NCBI RefSeq assembly: GCF_002076895.1
Contig: NZ_CP020465.1
Span: 3,348,001-3,412,000 of the forward strand
Length of the DNA: 64,000 nucleotides
Reading direction: 5' to 3'
Source: Cognaticolwellia beringensis
GTDB lineage: Bacteria; Pseudomonadota; Gammaproteobacteria; Enterobacterales; Alteromonadaceae
Each line of letters opens with the position of its first letter. The first letter of the stretch is position 1. The translations under genes were made by a program, and so were the position numbers. The notes below the pieces were generated by a model, which did not search any database, was not told the DNA's origin, and saw only the letters and a list, made by a program, of their open reading frames with translations. Below, in pieces: positions 34,639 to 45,828 of the stretch.

Positions 34639-37124
34639 CCTTAACTCGACGTGATTTTATTAAAGCTAATGCAATTGCTGCAACTGCTGTTGCCGCTGGC
34701 GTTGCGGTCCCTGCGTCAGCGACTAACTTGATCACTCAATCGTCTCAAAGCACGATTAAATGGGACAAAGCCCCTTGTCGGTTTTGTGGCACGGGTTGTA
34801 GTGTATTAGTCGGTACTCAACATGGCAAAGTGGTAGCAACGCAGGGCGATCCCGAAGCAGAAGTTAATAAAGGCTTGAACTGTATAAAAGGCTATTTTCT
34901 CTCGAAAATTATGTACGGTAAAGACCGATTAACCCAACCTTTATTAAGAATGACTGATGGTGAATACGATAAAGAAGGCGACTTTTCGCCGGTAAGTTGG
35001 GGCAAAGCCTTTGATGTCATGGCTGATAAATTTAAAGCCGCAATCAAGAAGAAAGGACCAACATCAGTCGGCATGTTTGGCTCTGGTCAATGGACAGTTT
35101 GGGAGGGATATGCTGCTTCTAAGTTGATGAAAGCAGGCTTCTTGACTAATAATATTGACCCGAATGCCCGTCATTGTATGGCCTCAGCTGTTGGTGGCTT
35201 TATGCGTACCTTTGGTATCGATGAACCTATGGGCTGTTACGATGATTTGGAAAATGCTGATGCCTTTGTACTTTGGGGCTCAAATATGGCAGAAATGCAT
35301 CCTATTTTGTGGTCGCGACTCACCGACCGCCGTTTAAGTGCACCGCACGTTAAAGTTAATGTGCTATCAACTTATAAGCACCGTAGTTTTGAACTTGCCG
35401 ATAATGGCATGATTTTCACACCACAAACCGATTTAGCTATTTTAAACTTTATCGCTAATTACATTATTCAAAATAATGCCGTTAATAAAGACTTCATGAA
35501 AAAGCATGTTAATGTGCGTGAAGGCGTTACCGATATTGGTTATGGCTTACGTCCAACGCATCCATTAGAAAAAGCGGCTAAAAATGCCGGTAGTGGTGAG
35601 TCAAAACCGATGACATTTGAAGCTTATGCTAAGTTTGTCAGCACTTATACGGTTGAGTCTGTATCAAAATTATCGGGTGTGCCAGAAGCTAATTTGATTG
35701 AAATGGCGAAGTTGTACGCTGATCCTAAAGTGAAAGTCACCTCATTTTGGACCATGGGATTCAATCAACATACTCGTGGTGTTTGGGCTAATAATTTAAT
35801 GTACAACGTGCATTTATTAACGGGAAAAATTTCTGAACCAGGCAATAGCCCGTTTTCTTTAACCGGGCAGCCTTCAGCTTGTGGAACCGCGCGAGAAGTC
35901 GGAACATTTTCACATCGTTTACCGGCTGATTTACAAGTTGCAAACCCTAAACATAGAGCGATAGCTGAGAAAATTTGGCAGTTGCCAGAGGGGACTATTC
36001 CACCTAAACCTGGTTATCATGCCGTATTACAAAATCGTATGTTAAAAGATGGCAAACTCAATGCTTATTGGGTGATGTGTAATAACAATATGCAAGCGGC
36101 GCCGAATATTAATGAAGAGGCAATTCCGGGTTATCGTAATCCAGAAAATTTTATTGTCGTGTCAGACCCTTATCCCACCGTTACTGCACAAGCTGCTGAT
36201 CTTATTTTACCGACGGCGATGTGGGTAGAAAAAGAGGGTGCGTACGGTAATGCCGAACGTCGGACACAATTCTGGCATCAACAAGTGAATGCGCCAGGTG
36301 ATGCGCGATCAGACCTTTGGCAATTGGTGGAGTTTTCTAAACGTTTTAAAGTCGAAGAAGTGTGGCCAGAAGCGTTGATTGCGAAACAACCAGAGCTTCG
36401 CGGTAAAACGTTATACGACGTGCTATACGCTAATGGTAAAGTGAATAAGTTCCCGATGAGTGAGTCAAAAGGCGATACCAACTTCGAAGGCGATGCTTTT
36501 GGTTTTTATATCCAAAAAGGTTTGTTTGAAGAATATGCTGAATTTGGTCGCGGCCATGGTCACGATTTAGCACCGTTTGACCGATATCACGAAGAGCGTG
36601 GTTTAAGGTGGCCAGTGGTCAACGGTAAAGAAACCAAGTGGCGCTTTAGAGAAGGCCATGATCCTTACGTAGAAAAAGGCAGTGAAGTGCAGTTTTACGG
36701 TCATAAAGATAATAAAGCGGTTATTTTTGCTCTGCCATATGAACCACCAGCGGAATCGCCAGATGAAGAATATAACTTATGGCTGAGCACCGGACGTGTT
36801 CTGGAACATTGGCACTCAGGTTCAATGACTGCGCGAGTACCTGAACTTCATAAAGCTTTTCCTGATGCGGTGATTTTTATGCACCCTGATGACGCTAGAG
36901 AACGTGATTTACGCCGAGGCGATAAGGTTTTAATGGCGTCTCGTCGAGGCGAAGTTGAATCTCGAGTTGAAACCAGAGGCCGAAACCGCCCCCCGAAAGG
37001 ATTAGTGTTTATGCCATGGTTTGACGCTAAGCAGCTAGTAAATAAAGTCACCTTAGATGCAACCGACCCGCTGTCAAAGCAAACTGATTATAAGAAATGT
37101 GCGGTTAAAGTCACTAAAGCTTAA
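34635..37124 (+). CDS. napA: Periplasmic nitrate reductase catalytic subunit NapA
   Basis: 829 residues (E. coli 828). It has a Tat signal [27 protein letters not shown], the 4Fe-4S motif [12 protein letters not shown]...[12 protein letters not shown], the Mo-ligand Cys in [18 protein letters not shown], and C-terminal molybdopterin motifs ([33 protein letters not shown]). It reduces nitrate to nitrite in the periplasm using bis-MGD molybdenum. Electrons come from quinol through NapC and NapB. Four-base overlap with napD. Confidence 0.98.
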   Translation: MTLTRRDFIKANAIAATAVAAGVAVPASATNLITQSSQSTIKWDKAPCRFCGTGCSVLVGTQHGKVVATQGDPEAEVNKGLNCIKGYFLSKIMYGKDRLTQPLLRMTDGEYDKEGDFSPVSWGKAFDVMADKFKAAIKKKGPTSVGMFGSGQWTVWEGYAASKLMKAGFLTNNIDPNARHCMASAVGGFMRTFGIDEPMGCYDDLENADAFVLWGSNMAEMHPILWSRLTDRRLSAPHVKVNVLSTYKHRSFELADNGMIFTPQTDLAILNFIANYIIQNNAVNKDFMKKHVNVREGVTDIGYGLRPTHPLEKAAKNAGSGESKPMTFEAYAKFVSTYTVESVSKLSGVPEANLIEMAKLYADPKVKVTSFWTMGFNQHTRGVWANNLMYNVHLLTGKISEPGNSPFSLTGQPSACGTAREVGTFSHRLPADLQVANPKHRAIAEKIWQLPEGTIPPKPGYHAVLQNRMLKDGKLNAYWVMCNNNMQAAPNINEEAIPGYRNPENFIVVSDPYPTVTAQAADLILPTAMWVEKEGAYGNAERRTQFWHQQVNAPGDARSDLWQLVEFSKRFKVEEVWPEALIAKQPELRGKTLYDVLYANGKVNKFPMSESKGDTNFEGDAFGFYIQKGLFEEYAEFGRGHGHDLAPFDRYHEERGLRWPVVNGKETKWRFREGHDPYVEKGSEVQFYGHKDNKAVIFALPYEPPAESPDEEYNLWLSTGRVLEHWHSGSMTARVPELHKAFPDAVIFMHPDDARERDLRRGDKVLMASRRGEVESRVETRGRNRPPKGLVFMPWFDAKQLVNKVTLDATDPLSKQTDYKKCAVKVTKA

Positions 37125-37177
37125 TGTTGAAAAATTAATACATCGATAAATCTATCATCGATGTGTAGGAGAGAGAA

Positions 37178-37636
37178 ATGAAATTATTAACTTTATTAGT
37201 TGCTGTTTCTGCGTTTGCTATAACGTTTATAACCATAGCCCAAGAAACGGTTAACCCCGGCGGCTTAGCCACCATTCGAGGGGCGGCAACTATTGATGAA
37301 ACCCGCCCAGCGGAAAAATTAAAGCGTGTAATTAAGGATAAGAATCCTATCGCGCGTAATTATGTGCATCAACCGCCAGTAATACCTCATCAAATACGAG
37401 GTTATCGTGTCGACTTAAACAGTAATAAATGCTTGAACTGCCATAGTTGGAAATATGCCGCAGAAACAGGTGCAACGAAAATTAGCTTAACGCATTATGA
37501 AACCCGCGATGGTAAAACCTTATCGGATGTTTCTCCTCGTCGTTATTTTTGCCTGCAATGTCATGTTACACAAGCTGATGCAGCGCCTCTGGTAGATAAC
37601 ACCTTTGAGCCTGTTGAATCTTTAGGTCATGAGTAA
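37178..37636 (+). CDS. napB: Periplasmic nitrate reductase cytochrome c subunit NapB
   Basis: 152 residues: signal peptide (1-21), then two CxxCH haem sites, CLNCH (85-89) and CLQCH (125-129), plus the axial-His-rich segment NYVHQPPVIPHQIRGY (61-76). It forms the NapAB complex and passes electrons from NapC to NapA. It follows napA by 53 bases. Confidence 0.96.
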   Translation: MKLLTLLVAVSAFAITFITIAQETVNPGGLATIRGAATIDETRPAEKLKRVIKDKNPIARNYVHQPPVIPHQIRGYRVDLNSNKCLNCHSWKYAAETGATKISLTHYETRDGKTLSDVSPRRYFCLQCHVTQADAAPLVDNTFEPVESLGHE

Positions 37637-37662
37637 ATAGTTGCAAAATATAGGAGATTAAC

Positions 37663-38238
37663 ATGCTAAAAAATTTGTGGATGTTTTTGAAGTCACCAAA
37701 TAGTGCCGCATTATGGTTTATTTTAGTGATCGGTTTTGCCGGTGGTGTTATTTTTTGGGGTGGTTTTAACACCGCTTTAGAAGTAACTAACACTGAAGAA
37801 TTTTGCATTAGCTGTCATGAAATGCAAGACAATGTCTATGAGGAATATCGTGAAACTATTCATTATGCTAATCGCTCAGGTGTGCGAGCTACTTGTCCAG
37901 ATTGTCATGTACCTAAAAAATGGACAGATAAGATCGTACGTAAAATTGCCGCCAGTAAAGAAGTTTGGGGAATGTTAACCGGCGTTATAGATACTCGCGA
38001 AAAATTTGTTGACCATCGACGTTCTATGGCTGAGCGTGAGTGGAAACGAATGAAAGCTAATGACTCTTTAGAATGTCGAAATTGTCATGATTTTGATTAT
38101 ATGGACTTTTCTGAGCAAGGTAATCGCAGTGTTAAGATGCACTCTGACGCTTTAGCTTCAGGTGAAAAAACCTGTATAGACTGTCATAAAGGTATTGCTC
38201 ATCAGCTTCCAGATATGAAAGGTGTTGATAATTGGTAA
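37663..38238 (+). CDS. napC: Tetrahaem quinol dehydrogenase NapC
   Basis: 191 residues: one N-terminal membrane anchor (about 15-34) and four CxxCH haem motifs, CISCH (48-52), CPDCH (78-82), CRNCH (138-142) and CIDCH (171-175). NapC/NirT proteins oxidise quinol and reduce periplasmic cytochromes. Since napG/napH are absent here, NapC must be the sole quinol entry for NapAB. It is the last gene, followed by a strong terminator. Confidence 0.96.
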   Translation: MLKNLWMFLKSPNSAALWFILVIGFAGGVIFWGGFNTALEVTNTEEFCISCHEMQDNVYEEYRETIHYANRSGVRATCPDCHVPKKWTDKIVRKIAASKEVWGMLTGVIDTREKFVDHRRSMAEREWKRMKANDSLECRNCHDFDYMDFSEQGNRSVKMHSDALASGEKTCIDCHKGIAHQLPDMKGVDNW

Positions 38239-38301
38239 TGGATAAACCTGAAATACATTCAACATAATTATTTTATCAGGAGTTAGGGCAACAAAAAGTA
38301 A

Positions 38302-38335
38302 AAAAAAGCAAACCCTTGGGTTTGCTTTTTTAATG
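38302..38335. terminator. Bidirectional terminator, napC / carbonic anhydrase
   Basis: A stem aaaaaagcaaaccc (38302-38315) with gggtttgctttttt (38318-38331) and a minimal loop. There are T-runs on both strands, so it can end both the nap operon and the convergent carbonic anhydrase gene. Confidence 0.88.
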
Positions 38336-38379
38336 TTTTTTTTTACTAAATAACTTTGTTACTGAGCAGGATATATTGA

Positions 38380-39237
38380 CTATTTGATTGGCGAAAGAAG
38401 TTCAGGATTAGTTACTAGGTTTCTAACACCGTGGGCGTGATCTTCTTTAAACTCATTCCCTTCACACCATTTAGCAACTGAAGCAATGTTAACCTTAGCC
38501 ACTTCAGGTCGAACACTCCAGGTGACTTGAAGTGGTGAACCCGCTTCGTTATAGCTAGGACCCGTTGTTGAACCGCTATATACAACAGGTTTACCCGTGT
38601 TTTTAGGGATATTTAATACTTGGTATTTTCCATTGTTTTCATTAACAGCTGATAATTTATTAAAGTTCAGCGCGTTATCATCATTAACGAGCACATAGAC
38701 TTGAGTTTCTACTCGCAACTGTGGATTTTTAATTGACTCACTTAAACAAGCACCCAACGTAGCTCCAGGTTTTACTTGCGCTGAAGAGTGGACGTAATGC
38801 ACTTCAATGGTGTCGCCTGATTGTAAGCTATTATGCGTGCTTGGACATACCGCACTTGGTAATGGTTTACGTTGTTGAGCGGTTAATTCACCTGAATATA
38901 AGTAACCCGTTTGATAACCGTGACCATCACCATTGCCGGCATACTTGGTAAATTGACCTCCTTTATGTTCAGCATTCTTGTGAAAATGTATGTTACATAA
39001 ATTCATGTGGTTGTAAGCAGGGGCTGCGCCAAAATGAATGGTGTTGGTTCCTGCTACAGAATCGATATCTCTTGGCGATTGAGGACCGAAACCTTTATTT
39101 TTTGTGTTTTGGGCTAGCTCTGTTCGTTGTGTGGCGACAAGTTCGTCGCTTATTGCGTTCAAGTGAGTTGATTTTGCCTGAACAGTTAGTGATAAAGCCA
39201 GTGGCATAATGGCTAAAAGATAATTTTTTTTGTTCAT
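38380..39237 (-). CDS. Delta-type (CA_like) carbonic anhydrase, exported
   Basis: 285 residues. Signal peptide MNKKNYLLAIMPLALSLTVQA; mature core TIHFGAAPAYNHMNLCNIHFHKNAEHKGGQF is the hallmark of the delta/CA_like carbonic anhydrase family known from diatoms and marine bacteria, with the IHFHKNAEH His cluster as likely metal ligands. Later motifs include GDTIEVHYVHSSAQVKPGATLGACLS and WCEGNEFKEDHAHGVRNLV. It should hydrate CO2 to bicarbonate in the periplasm. No paired gene; it shares a terminator with napC. Confidence 0.8.
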   Translation of the reverse strand: MNKKNYLLAIMPLALSLTVQAKSTHLNAISDELVATQRTELAQNTKNKGFGPQSPRDIDSVAGTNTIHFGAAPAYNHMNLCNIHFHKNAEHKGGQFTKYAGNGDGHGYQTGYLYSGELTAQQRKPLPSAVCPSTHNSLQSGDTIEVHYVHSSAQVKPGATLGACLSESIKNPQLRVETQVYVLVNDDNALNFNKLSAVNENNGKYQVLNIPKNTGKPVVYSGSTTGPSYNEAGSPLQVTWSVRPEVAKVNIASVAKWCEGNEFKEDHAHGVRNLVTNPELLSPIK

Positions 39238-39533
39238 ATGTGCTCCATAATTTTACTTGTTCTGTTTAGTAAATATATATTCATCAGCTATTAGATATTA
39301 TGTGGCCATTAATTGTTTTATTAAAAGCACTAAAAATAATTTTACGAATAGCGCTAAGTAATGAATCATTTAAGTGTTGATTACTGTGTGTTAACTTTTT
39401 ATTTTGGAAAGTTCGCCTAACATCATGTAATTGCTGACTAATAAGTATTAGAATAATAAGTCGTAGATTAATTTTAACGGTATTTAGAGTATATTACGGT
39501 GATATTCGTCTTTATCGATACATTGCAGGATTT

Positions 39534-39995
39534 TTATAGTTTTTTTGACATCACTATGGCGTCTTCATAGCCAAAACCAGTATTACTTGGGTAATAACCT
39601 GTGCGGCGTGATATTTCAGTAAAACCATGATTAATATAAAGCATTTGTGCACTGATGTTTTTTGCTCGCACTTCTAGGAAAATACTTTTGGTCTCAAGTT
39701 TTTTACACTGTTCGAAGAACTGTAATAATAATGCTTTACCGTAGCCTTTCCCTTGTTGCTCAGGTGCAACACAAACATCCATCAAGGTTGATTCACCTGC
39801 TACGTGCTCACCGACATAAAAGCCAACGATTATATTGTCGATTGTTAGGTATTCAGCAAAATATCGTCCATCAATACAGCTGCGAAAAGTTTTTTCACTC
39901 CACGGATGAGGATGACAAGCTAGTTCAATCACCATCAGTTGTTCGACGATATCCTGGTTAACAGGAGTAAATGTAGTGTTTACTGTTTGTGTCAT
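39534..39995 (-). CDS. rimI: Ribosomal-protein-alanine N-acetyltransferase
   Basis: 153 residues from the ATG at 39995, which overlaps the holD stop by 4 bases; a frame from 40025 runs further into holD. The GNAT acetyl-CoA loop VAPEQQGKGYGKALL and the tail LYINHGFTEISRRTGYYP (with the RimI G-F-x-x-x-x-x-R-x-x-Y-Y motif) are clear. RimI acetylates the N-terminus of ribosomal protein S18. The holD-rimI pairing is conserved in gammaproteobacteria. Confidence 0.92.
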   Translation of the reverse strand: MTQTVNTTFTPVNQDIVEQLMVIELACHPHPWSEKTFRSCIDGRYFAEYLTIDNIIVGFYVGEHVAGESTLMDVCVAPEQQGKGYGKALLLQFFEQCKKLETKSIFLEVRAKNISAQMLYINHGFTEISRRTGYYPSNTGFGYEDAIVMSKKL

Positions 39996-40477
39996 GTTGA
40001 GCTTAAAGGTCCAATTGATTGCCATAAATATTTTTTTAATTCTGGCGAGTTTGCAAGGGTTTCTAAATCGGGTGTTTTTAAGCAGTTATGCTTAAATTCA
40101 ATATTTTTGTTTTGGGTAAACTGCCAATTAATAATACCAAGATCAATTTGATTATGAGTAATAGATAAATCGGCACTGCTTGCACCTATAGAGCTTAGAA
40201 TATCTTTGAATAACTGCTGTTTAAGTAATGCGTTTAGATTTATTGCAATACTTTCGTCGGGTGCAGATTTTTGGCTAGCATCATGACTTATGTCTTGGTT
40301 TGATTTTGATAATAATTGAGAGTTAACAGCAGGAGTTGTGTCGTTATTTTGCTCGGTGCTGTTTTCTGTCTTAGGAGAATTAGCTGACAATGAATTACGG
40401 CTGGTTAATGACCGCCTTTGCCAAACGGTAATGCCCATGGCTTGTAATAAATCAAATTGTCTTTTGTTAATGCTCAT
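39992..40477 (-). CDS. holD: DNA polymerase III subunit psi
   Basis: 161 residues. MSINKRQFDLLQAMGITVWQRR is the characteristic HolD N-terminus (the chi-contacting part); the C-terminus KYLWQSIGPL is also typical. The middle 25-90 is a low-complexity Ser/Asn/Gln linker, longer than in E. coli psi (137 residues). Psi links chi to the clamp loader and SSB. Translation of rimI is coupled by the ATGA overlap. Confidence 0.88.
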   Translation of the reverse strand: MSINKRQFDLLQAMGITVWQRRSLTSRNSLSANSPKTENSTEQNNDTTPAVNSQLLSKSNQDISHDASQKSAPDESIAINLNALLKQQLFKDILSSIGASSADLSITHNQIDLGIINWQFTQNKNIEFKHNCLKTPDLETLANSPELKKYLWQSIGPLSST

Positions 40478-40623
40478 ATCATTTTAGCTATAGTTAAAGT
40501 CAGGGTTATCATGACAGAATTTTCAAATAGGAAAAACTAGAATTTGTAAAAAGCTTAAAAGGAAAAGAAAACAAGAAGATACTAGAGAATATTAAGTAGG
40601 TTAAATTAATACTCGAAAAAAAA

Positions 40624-40700
40624 TGGCAGGGGTGGAGAGATTCGAACTCCCAACCGTCGGTTTTGGAGACCGCTGTTCTACCAATTGGAACTACACCCCT
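40624..40700 (-). tRNA. tRNA-Trp (CCA anticodon)
   Basis: Read on the minus strand: acceptor stem AGGGGTG/CACCCCT, D arm GTTC-GAAC, anticodon loop CTCCAAA (anticodon CCA), T arm GGGAG-TTCGAAT-CTCTC, discriminator G and an encoded CCA end. Length 77 with CCA, one longer than E. coli tRNA-Trp owing to an extra D-loop base. It stands alone between holD and aceK. Confidence 0.96.
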
Positions 40701-40810
40701 GCAACAGATTCGAATTATACTGATGCCAAGCTAAAGGTAAAGGGCAAATTTAAAAAAAACGACTGTTCGCCTAAATAAACAGCATATGTGTCGATATTTG
40801 CCCAATTAAT

Positions 40811-42568
40811 TTAAGGGTTGTTGCTTTTTTGTTCAGTGCTGGCAGCTTTCCAATAACAGAAACGGGTATTTTCAGGGTAAGGGTAAACATCTGCAAAAAC
40901 GCCCTTAGCAACACTGGTTTGACAGTCTTGCCAATATTTAGCTTCTAGTAAATTAGCATGGTGTCGTAAAAATGCTTGTCGATATCGATTATTCGCTAAA
41001 GCAAATGTGGCGATCTCTTCAGGAAATACATCACCAGGTGCAACTGAATACCATGGTTCAGCAGCGTAAATTTGCTCTTCTGTTACCGCTTCAGGTTTAA
41101 TACGAAAATTTACTTCATTCATATAAGTAATTTCATCGTAATCATAAAAAATTACCCGGCCATGTCGTGTTACACCAAAATTTTTCAACAACATATCGCC
41201 TGGGAAAATATCCGCAGCAATAAGCTGTTTAATGGCTTTACCATAGCCGTACATTGCATCGTCTACTTCTTCGTCACTTGCTGTTGCTAAGAATAAATTT
41301 AGTGGCGTCATTTTACGTTCAATGTACATATGTTTAATGATCACTAAATCATTTTCATAGCGCAGTAATGAAGGAGCTACGGTATTGAGTTCTTCGAGTA
41401 ATTCAGTTGAAAACCGCTGCTTAGGAAAGGCAACTTCTGAGTACTCCATGGTATCAGCCATTCTACCCACTCTGTCATGCAATTTAACTAAGCGGTATTT
41501 ACCTTTAACATCGGCTCTGGTCATATTTTTACTCGGGGAGAACTTGTCTTTAATGATTTTAAAAACATAAGGGTATGATGGCAGCATAAATACAGACATC
41601 ACCATGCCTTTAATACCGGGCGCTAGTACAAGCTTGTCATCACTGTTATCGAGGTGATTTAAAAAATCACGATAAAACTGAGTTTTTCCTTGTTTGTGAA
41701 AGCCAATAGCGGAATATAAATCAGCACTGGTTTTATGAGGAATTAAGCGATTGAGAAAGTCGACTAAGGCATGCGGGTGCTGGCAATCAACAAAGAAATA
41801 GGCACGAGCAAAACCAAAAACTACCGCCATTTGTTCACCCTTGGTGATCAATGCATCAATAAATAAGCCGTCTTTTTCAGTATTTAATAGCGAAATAATA
41901 AAGGGAATTTCACCGGCTGGGGAAATTACACGACCAATAACATAGGCACCTTTATTACGGTAAAAAACAGAATCTAAAATATCAAATTGTAAATCTGATA
42001 ACGGATAGCGTGTTTTATCGGCTTGTTGGCGAAACTTCGAAATAAGGATATTGATGTCTTTTTTCAAATGAGAAAAGGGTACTGAAAATTTATGTCGTTT
42101 CATGATTAGGCTAATGGTTTTAAATAGCCCATGTTCATCGGGGTGATAACTGGTGAATATTTTCGGGGTGGGCAATGTGTCTAATCTTGTTGCGGTCGAT
42201 TGCACAAAAATATAGGCATTATGATAATATTCGCGGGCGAATAAGTGACAAAATATTGAATTATAAAAGCTTTCAGCTAACTCAGGCTGAGGGTGCTTAC
42301 TCAGTAGTTCTATGTAGCAATTTTTAACATACTGCCAAAGCTCATCATCGAGTTCAGTGATACAAAAGTCTTGCTTGATAGTTGCTAATGTTTCTTCTAT
42401 GCGTTGATCGTAAAAGTCTGTACGTGCTTTAGCCGCGACTTGAATGTCTTTCCAGCGATGTTGTTCAAAGCGTTGTTTTGCCGTTTGTGTTATTTCACTA
42501 TAAAGGTAAATATGTCGTTCAAAACCATTGATAATGGTTTTGGCGATGGCGAATGCAAGATTTTTCAT
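40811..42568 (-). CDS. aceK: Isocitrate dehydrogenase kinase/phosphatase
   Basis: 585 residues from the ATG at 42568 (AGTAGGT upstream); an ATG at 42604 gives 597 but lacks a ribosome site. AceK motifs: the N-terminal AKTIINGFERHIYLYSEITQTAKQRFEQHRW, the ATP-binding APGIKGMVMSVFMLPSYPYVFKIIKD, and the bifunctional-site region FGVTRHGRVIFYDYDEITYM. AceK phosphorylates and dephosphorylates isocitrate dehydrogenase to steer carbon into the glyoxylate shunt. Here it stands apart from aceBA, which are not in the window. Confidence 0.96.
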   Translation of the reverse strand: MKNLAFAIAKTIINGFERHIYLYSEITQTAKQRFEQHRWKDIQVAAKARTDFYDQRIEETLATIKQDFCITELDDELWQYVKNCYIELLSKHPQPELAESFYNSIFCHLFAREYYHNAYIFVQSTATRLDTLPTPKIFTSYHPDEHGLFKTISLIMKRHKFSVPFSHLKKDINILISKFRQQADKTRYPLSDLQFDILDSVFYRNKGAYVIGRVISPAGEIPFIISLLNTEKDGLFIDALITKGEQMAVVFGFARAYFFVDCQHPHALVDFLNRLIPHKTSADLYSAIGFHKQGKTQFYRDFLNHLDNSDDKLVLAPGIKGMVMSVFMLPSYPYVFKIIKDKFSPSKNMTRADVKGKYRLVKLHDRVGRMADTMEYSEVAFPKQRFSTELLEELNTVAPSLLRYENDLVIIKHMYIERKMTPLNLFLATASDEEVDDAMYGYGKAIKQLIAADIFPGDMLLKNFGVTRHGRVIFYDYDEITYMNEVNFRIKPEAVTEEQIYAAEPWYSVAPGDVFPEEIATFALANNRYRQAFLRHHANLLEAKYWQDCQTSVAKGVFADVYPYPENTRFCYWKAASTEQKSNNP

Positions 42569-42944
42569 TAGTTTACCTACTAAAGTGTTGTTTGATTTCA
42601 GCATACGTCAAAATATAGCTTTTAGGTGATTATTTTTAAACTATAGTCGCTATTTATTAACGTGATAGCCTTAAACGCTTAAGCTATATTGCTGCCATAA
42701 TCCAAGCTTAGTTATATATCTTCACCACTTCAATATAGAGCTTCAGAGTTAAGCTGGAAATTGATCAAGGCACGATACGATAATAATGGCTACTCTCTTA
42801 AATCGCTAACCGCTCTCTAACCCTTTCTCAACTTACTGAAATTTGCAACTTGAAGTGGAGTAGGTATACAAGTTAATACTTGCTATTCGTGCCGTGCAGC
42901 ACTAAAATTACGCGTTTTTTAATCTTTGAACTAGTTTATTTACC
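42569..42944. other. Divergent spacer aceK / queA, 376 bp
   Basis: Promoter region for both genes. I see no hairpin, operator or small gene that I can support. Confidence 0.5.
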
Positions 42945-44003
42945 ATGCGCGTTGCTGATTTTTCATTTGAATTACCTGAAGAGCTTATCGCTCGATATCC
43001 AAAAGCTAACCGTTCTGCCAGTCGTTTAATGACGCTAAATGGTAATGATGGTGTGCGAAAAGATGAAACATTTACTGATATTATTGACCATGTTAAAGCG
43101 GGAGACTTGTTAGTATTTAACAATACACGAGTTATTCCAGCTCGTATGTTTGGTCAAAAAGCCAGTGGCGGTAAATTAGAGGTTTTAGTTGAACGTTTAT
43201 TAGATGAACATAGAGTACTAGCACACATTCGCTGCAGTAAATCGCCGAAACCCGGTAGTGAAATAGTCCTTGAAGGTAAAGTTAAAGCCACGATGGTGGC
43301 AAGACATGACGCCTTGTTTGAACTTGAATTTCATGGCGAGCAATCGGTGTTATCAATATTAGATGAAGTTGGCCATATGCCATTACCCCCTTATATTGAC
43401 CGACCTGATGAAGACAGTGACCGTGAACGTTATCAAACGGTTTATAACGAAAAACCTGGTGCGGTCGCAGCACCAACAGCAGGTTTACATTTTGATGATG
43501 AATTAATGGCACAACTTAAAGCCAAAGGCGTCGATTTTGCTTTTGTAACTTTACATGTAGGTGCTGGCACATTTCAACCGGTAAAAGTTGATGAAATTGC
43601 CGATCATATTATGCATGCTGAATACGTTGAAGTGCCGCCGAGTGTTGTGGCACAAATTGAACAAACTAAAGCGAGTGGCGGCAAAGTTATTGCTGTTGGT
43701 ACTACATCTGTACGTTCACTTGAAAGTGCCGCTAAAATTGCTGCTGAACAAGGTAAAAGCTTTAGTGAATTCTACGGTGATACCGATATTTTTATCACCC
43801 CAGGTTATGAATTTAAAATTGTTGATGCTTTAATTACAAATTTTCACTTATCGGAATCAACCTTACTGATGTTAGTCAGTGCGTTTGCCGGTTATGACAA
43901 CATTATGGCGGCCTATCAACATGCAGTCGCGCAGCAGTATCGCTTCTTTAGTTATGGTGATGCGATGTTATTGACAAAAAAAGATTTAAATACTGGCCAG
44001 TAA
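42945..44003 (+). CDS. queA: S-adenosylmethionine:tRNA ribosyltransferase-isomerase
   Basis: 352 residues. [19 protein letters not shown] start; [49 protein letters not shown] and [12 protein letters not shown] are all QueA signatures. It transfers the ribosyl part of AdoMet to preQ1-tRNA to form epoxyqueuosine. tgt follows in about 95 bases, so both act in tRNA queuosine synthesis. Confidence 0.97.
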   Translation: MRVADFSFELPEELIARYPKANRSASRLMTLNGNDGVRKDETFTDIIDHVKAGDLLVFNNTRVIPARMFGQKASGGKLEVLVERLLDEHRVLAHIRCSKSPKPGSEIVLEGKVKATMVARHDALFELEFHGEQSVLSILDEVGHMPLPPYIDRPDEDSDRERYQTVYNEKPGAVAAPTAGLHFDDELMAQLKAKGVDFAFVTLHVGAGTFQPVKVDEIADHIMHAEYVEVPPSVVAQIEQTKASGGKVIAVGTTSVRSLESAAKIAAEQGKSFSEFYGDTDIFITPGYEFKIVDALITNFHLSESTLLMLVSAFAGYDNIMAAYQHAVAQQYRFFSYGDAMLLTKKDLNTGQ

Positions 44004-44068
44004 AAATACTGACTAGAGAAAACAATAGTTGGCTAGAATTCTAGCCATTATAACGAAAAAGCTGCTAG

Positions 44069-45256
<1,188 letters not shown>

Positions 45257-45320
45257 AACGTTAACAGGTTCAATTTCACCATTTTATAAAATCAATCAGA
45301 AAAAATAACAAGAGGTATTT

Positions 45321-45656
45321 ATGAGTTTATTTATTAGTCAAGCCCACGCTGCTGCAGGTCCCGCTCAAGGGGCAGACGGTATGTCAATGTTAATTATGTT
45401 AGCGGTATTTGGTTTAGTGTTTTATTTTATGATTTATCGTCCGCAAGCAAAGCGCGTGAAAGAGCATAAAAATTTAATGTCTGAATTATCAAAAGGTGAC
45501 GAGGTATTAACACAAGGTGGCATTGTTGGGAAAATTGTTAAAGTTTCTGATGAAAAAGATTTTATTGTAGTAAGCATTGCCGAAGGTACTGAAGTAACAG
45601 TACAAAAAGGCGCAATTAATGCTGTATTACCTAAAGGTACTATGAAATCTCTATAA
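45321..45656 (+). CDS. yajC: Sec translocon accessory protein YajC
   Basis: 111 residues: N-terminal membrane helix (MSMLIMLAVFGLVFYFMIYRPQAKR) and a small cytoplasmic domain (LSKGDEVLTQGGIVGKIVKV). YajC associates with SecDF. A hairpin terminator follows, so much of secDF1 transcription may start from its own promoter. Confidence 0.95.
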   Translation: MSLFISQAHAAAGPAQGADGMSMLIMLAVFGLVFYFMIYRPQAKRVKEHKNLMSELSKGDEVLTQGGIVGKIVKVSDEKDFIVVSIAEGTEVTVQKGAINAVLPKGTMKSL

Positions 45657-45689
45657 TGAGATTTAGTAACCTTGCTGCTATAGCTTTTT

Positions 45690-45729
45690 AAAAGTGCGCA
45701 TTGATCATTATCAATTGCGCACTTTTGCA
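45690..45729 (+). terminator. Terminator between yajC and secD
   Basis: aaaagtgcgca (45690-45700) with tgcgcactttt (45716-45726) plus an inner ttgat/atcaa extension and T-rich flank. Separates yajC from secD. Confidence 0.75.
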
Positions 45730-45828
45730 TAGTTAAACAATAGTGATAATAAAAAATTATAATAAACTTTCGCGCATCCACTTACTTTAAGTGATATAGC
45801 GTGATTCAAAAGAAAATAGGGTGATATT

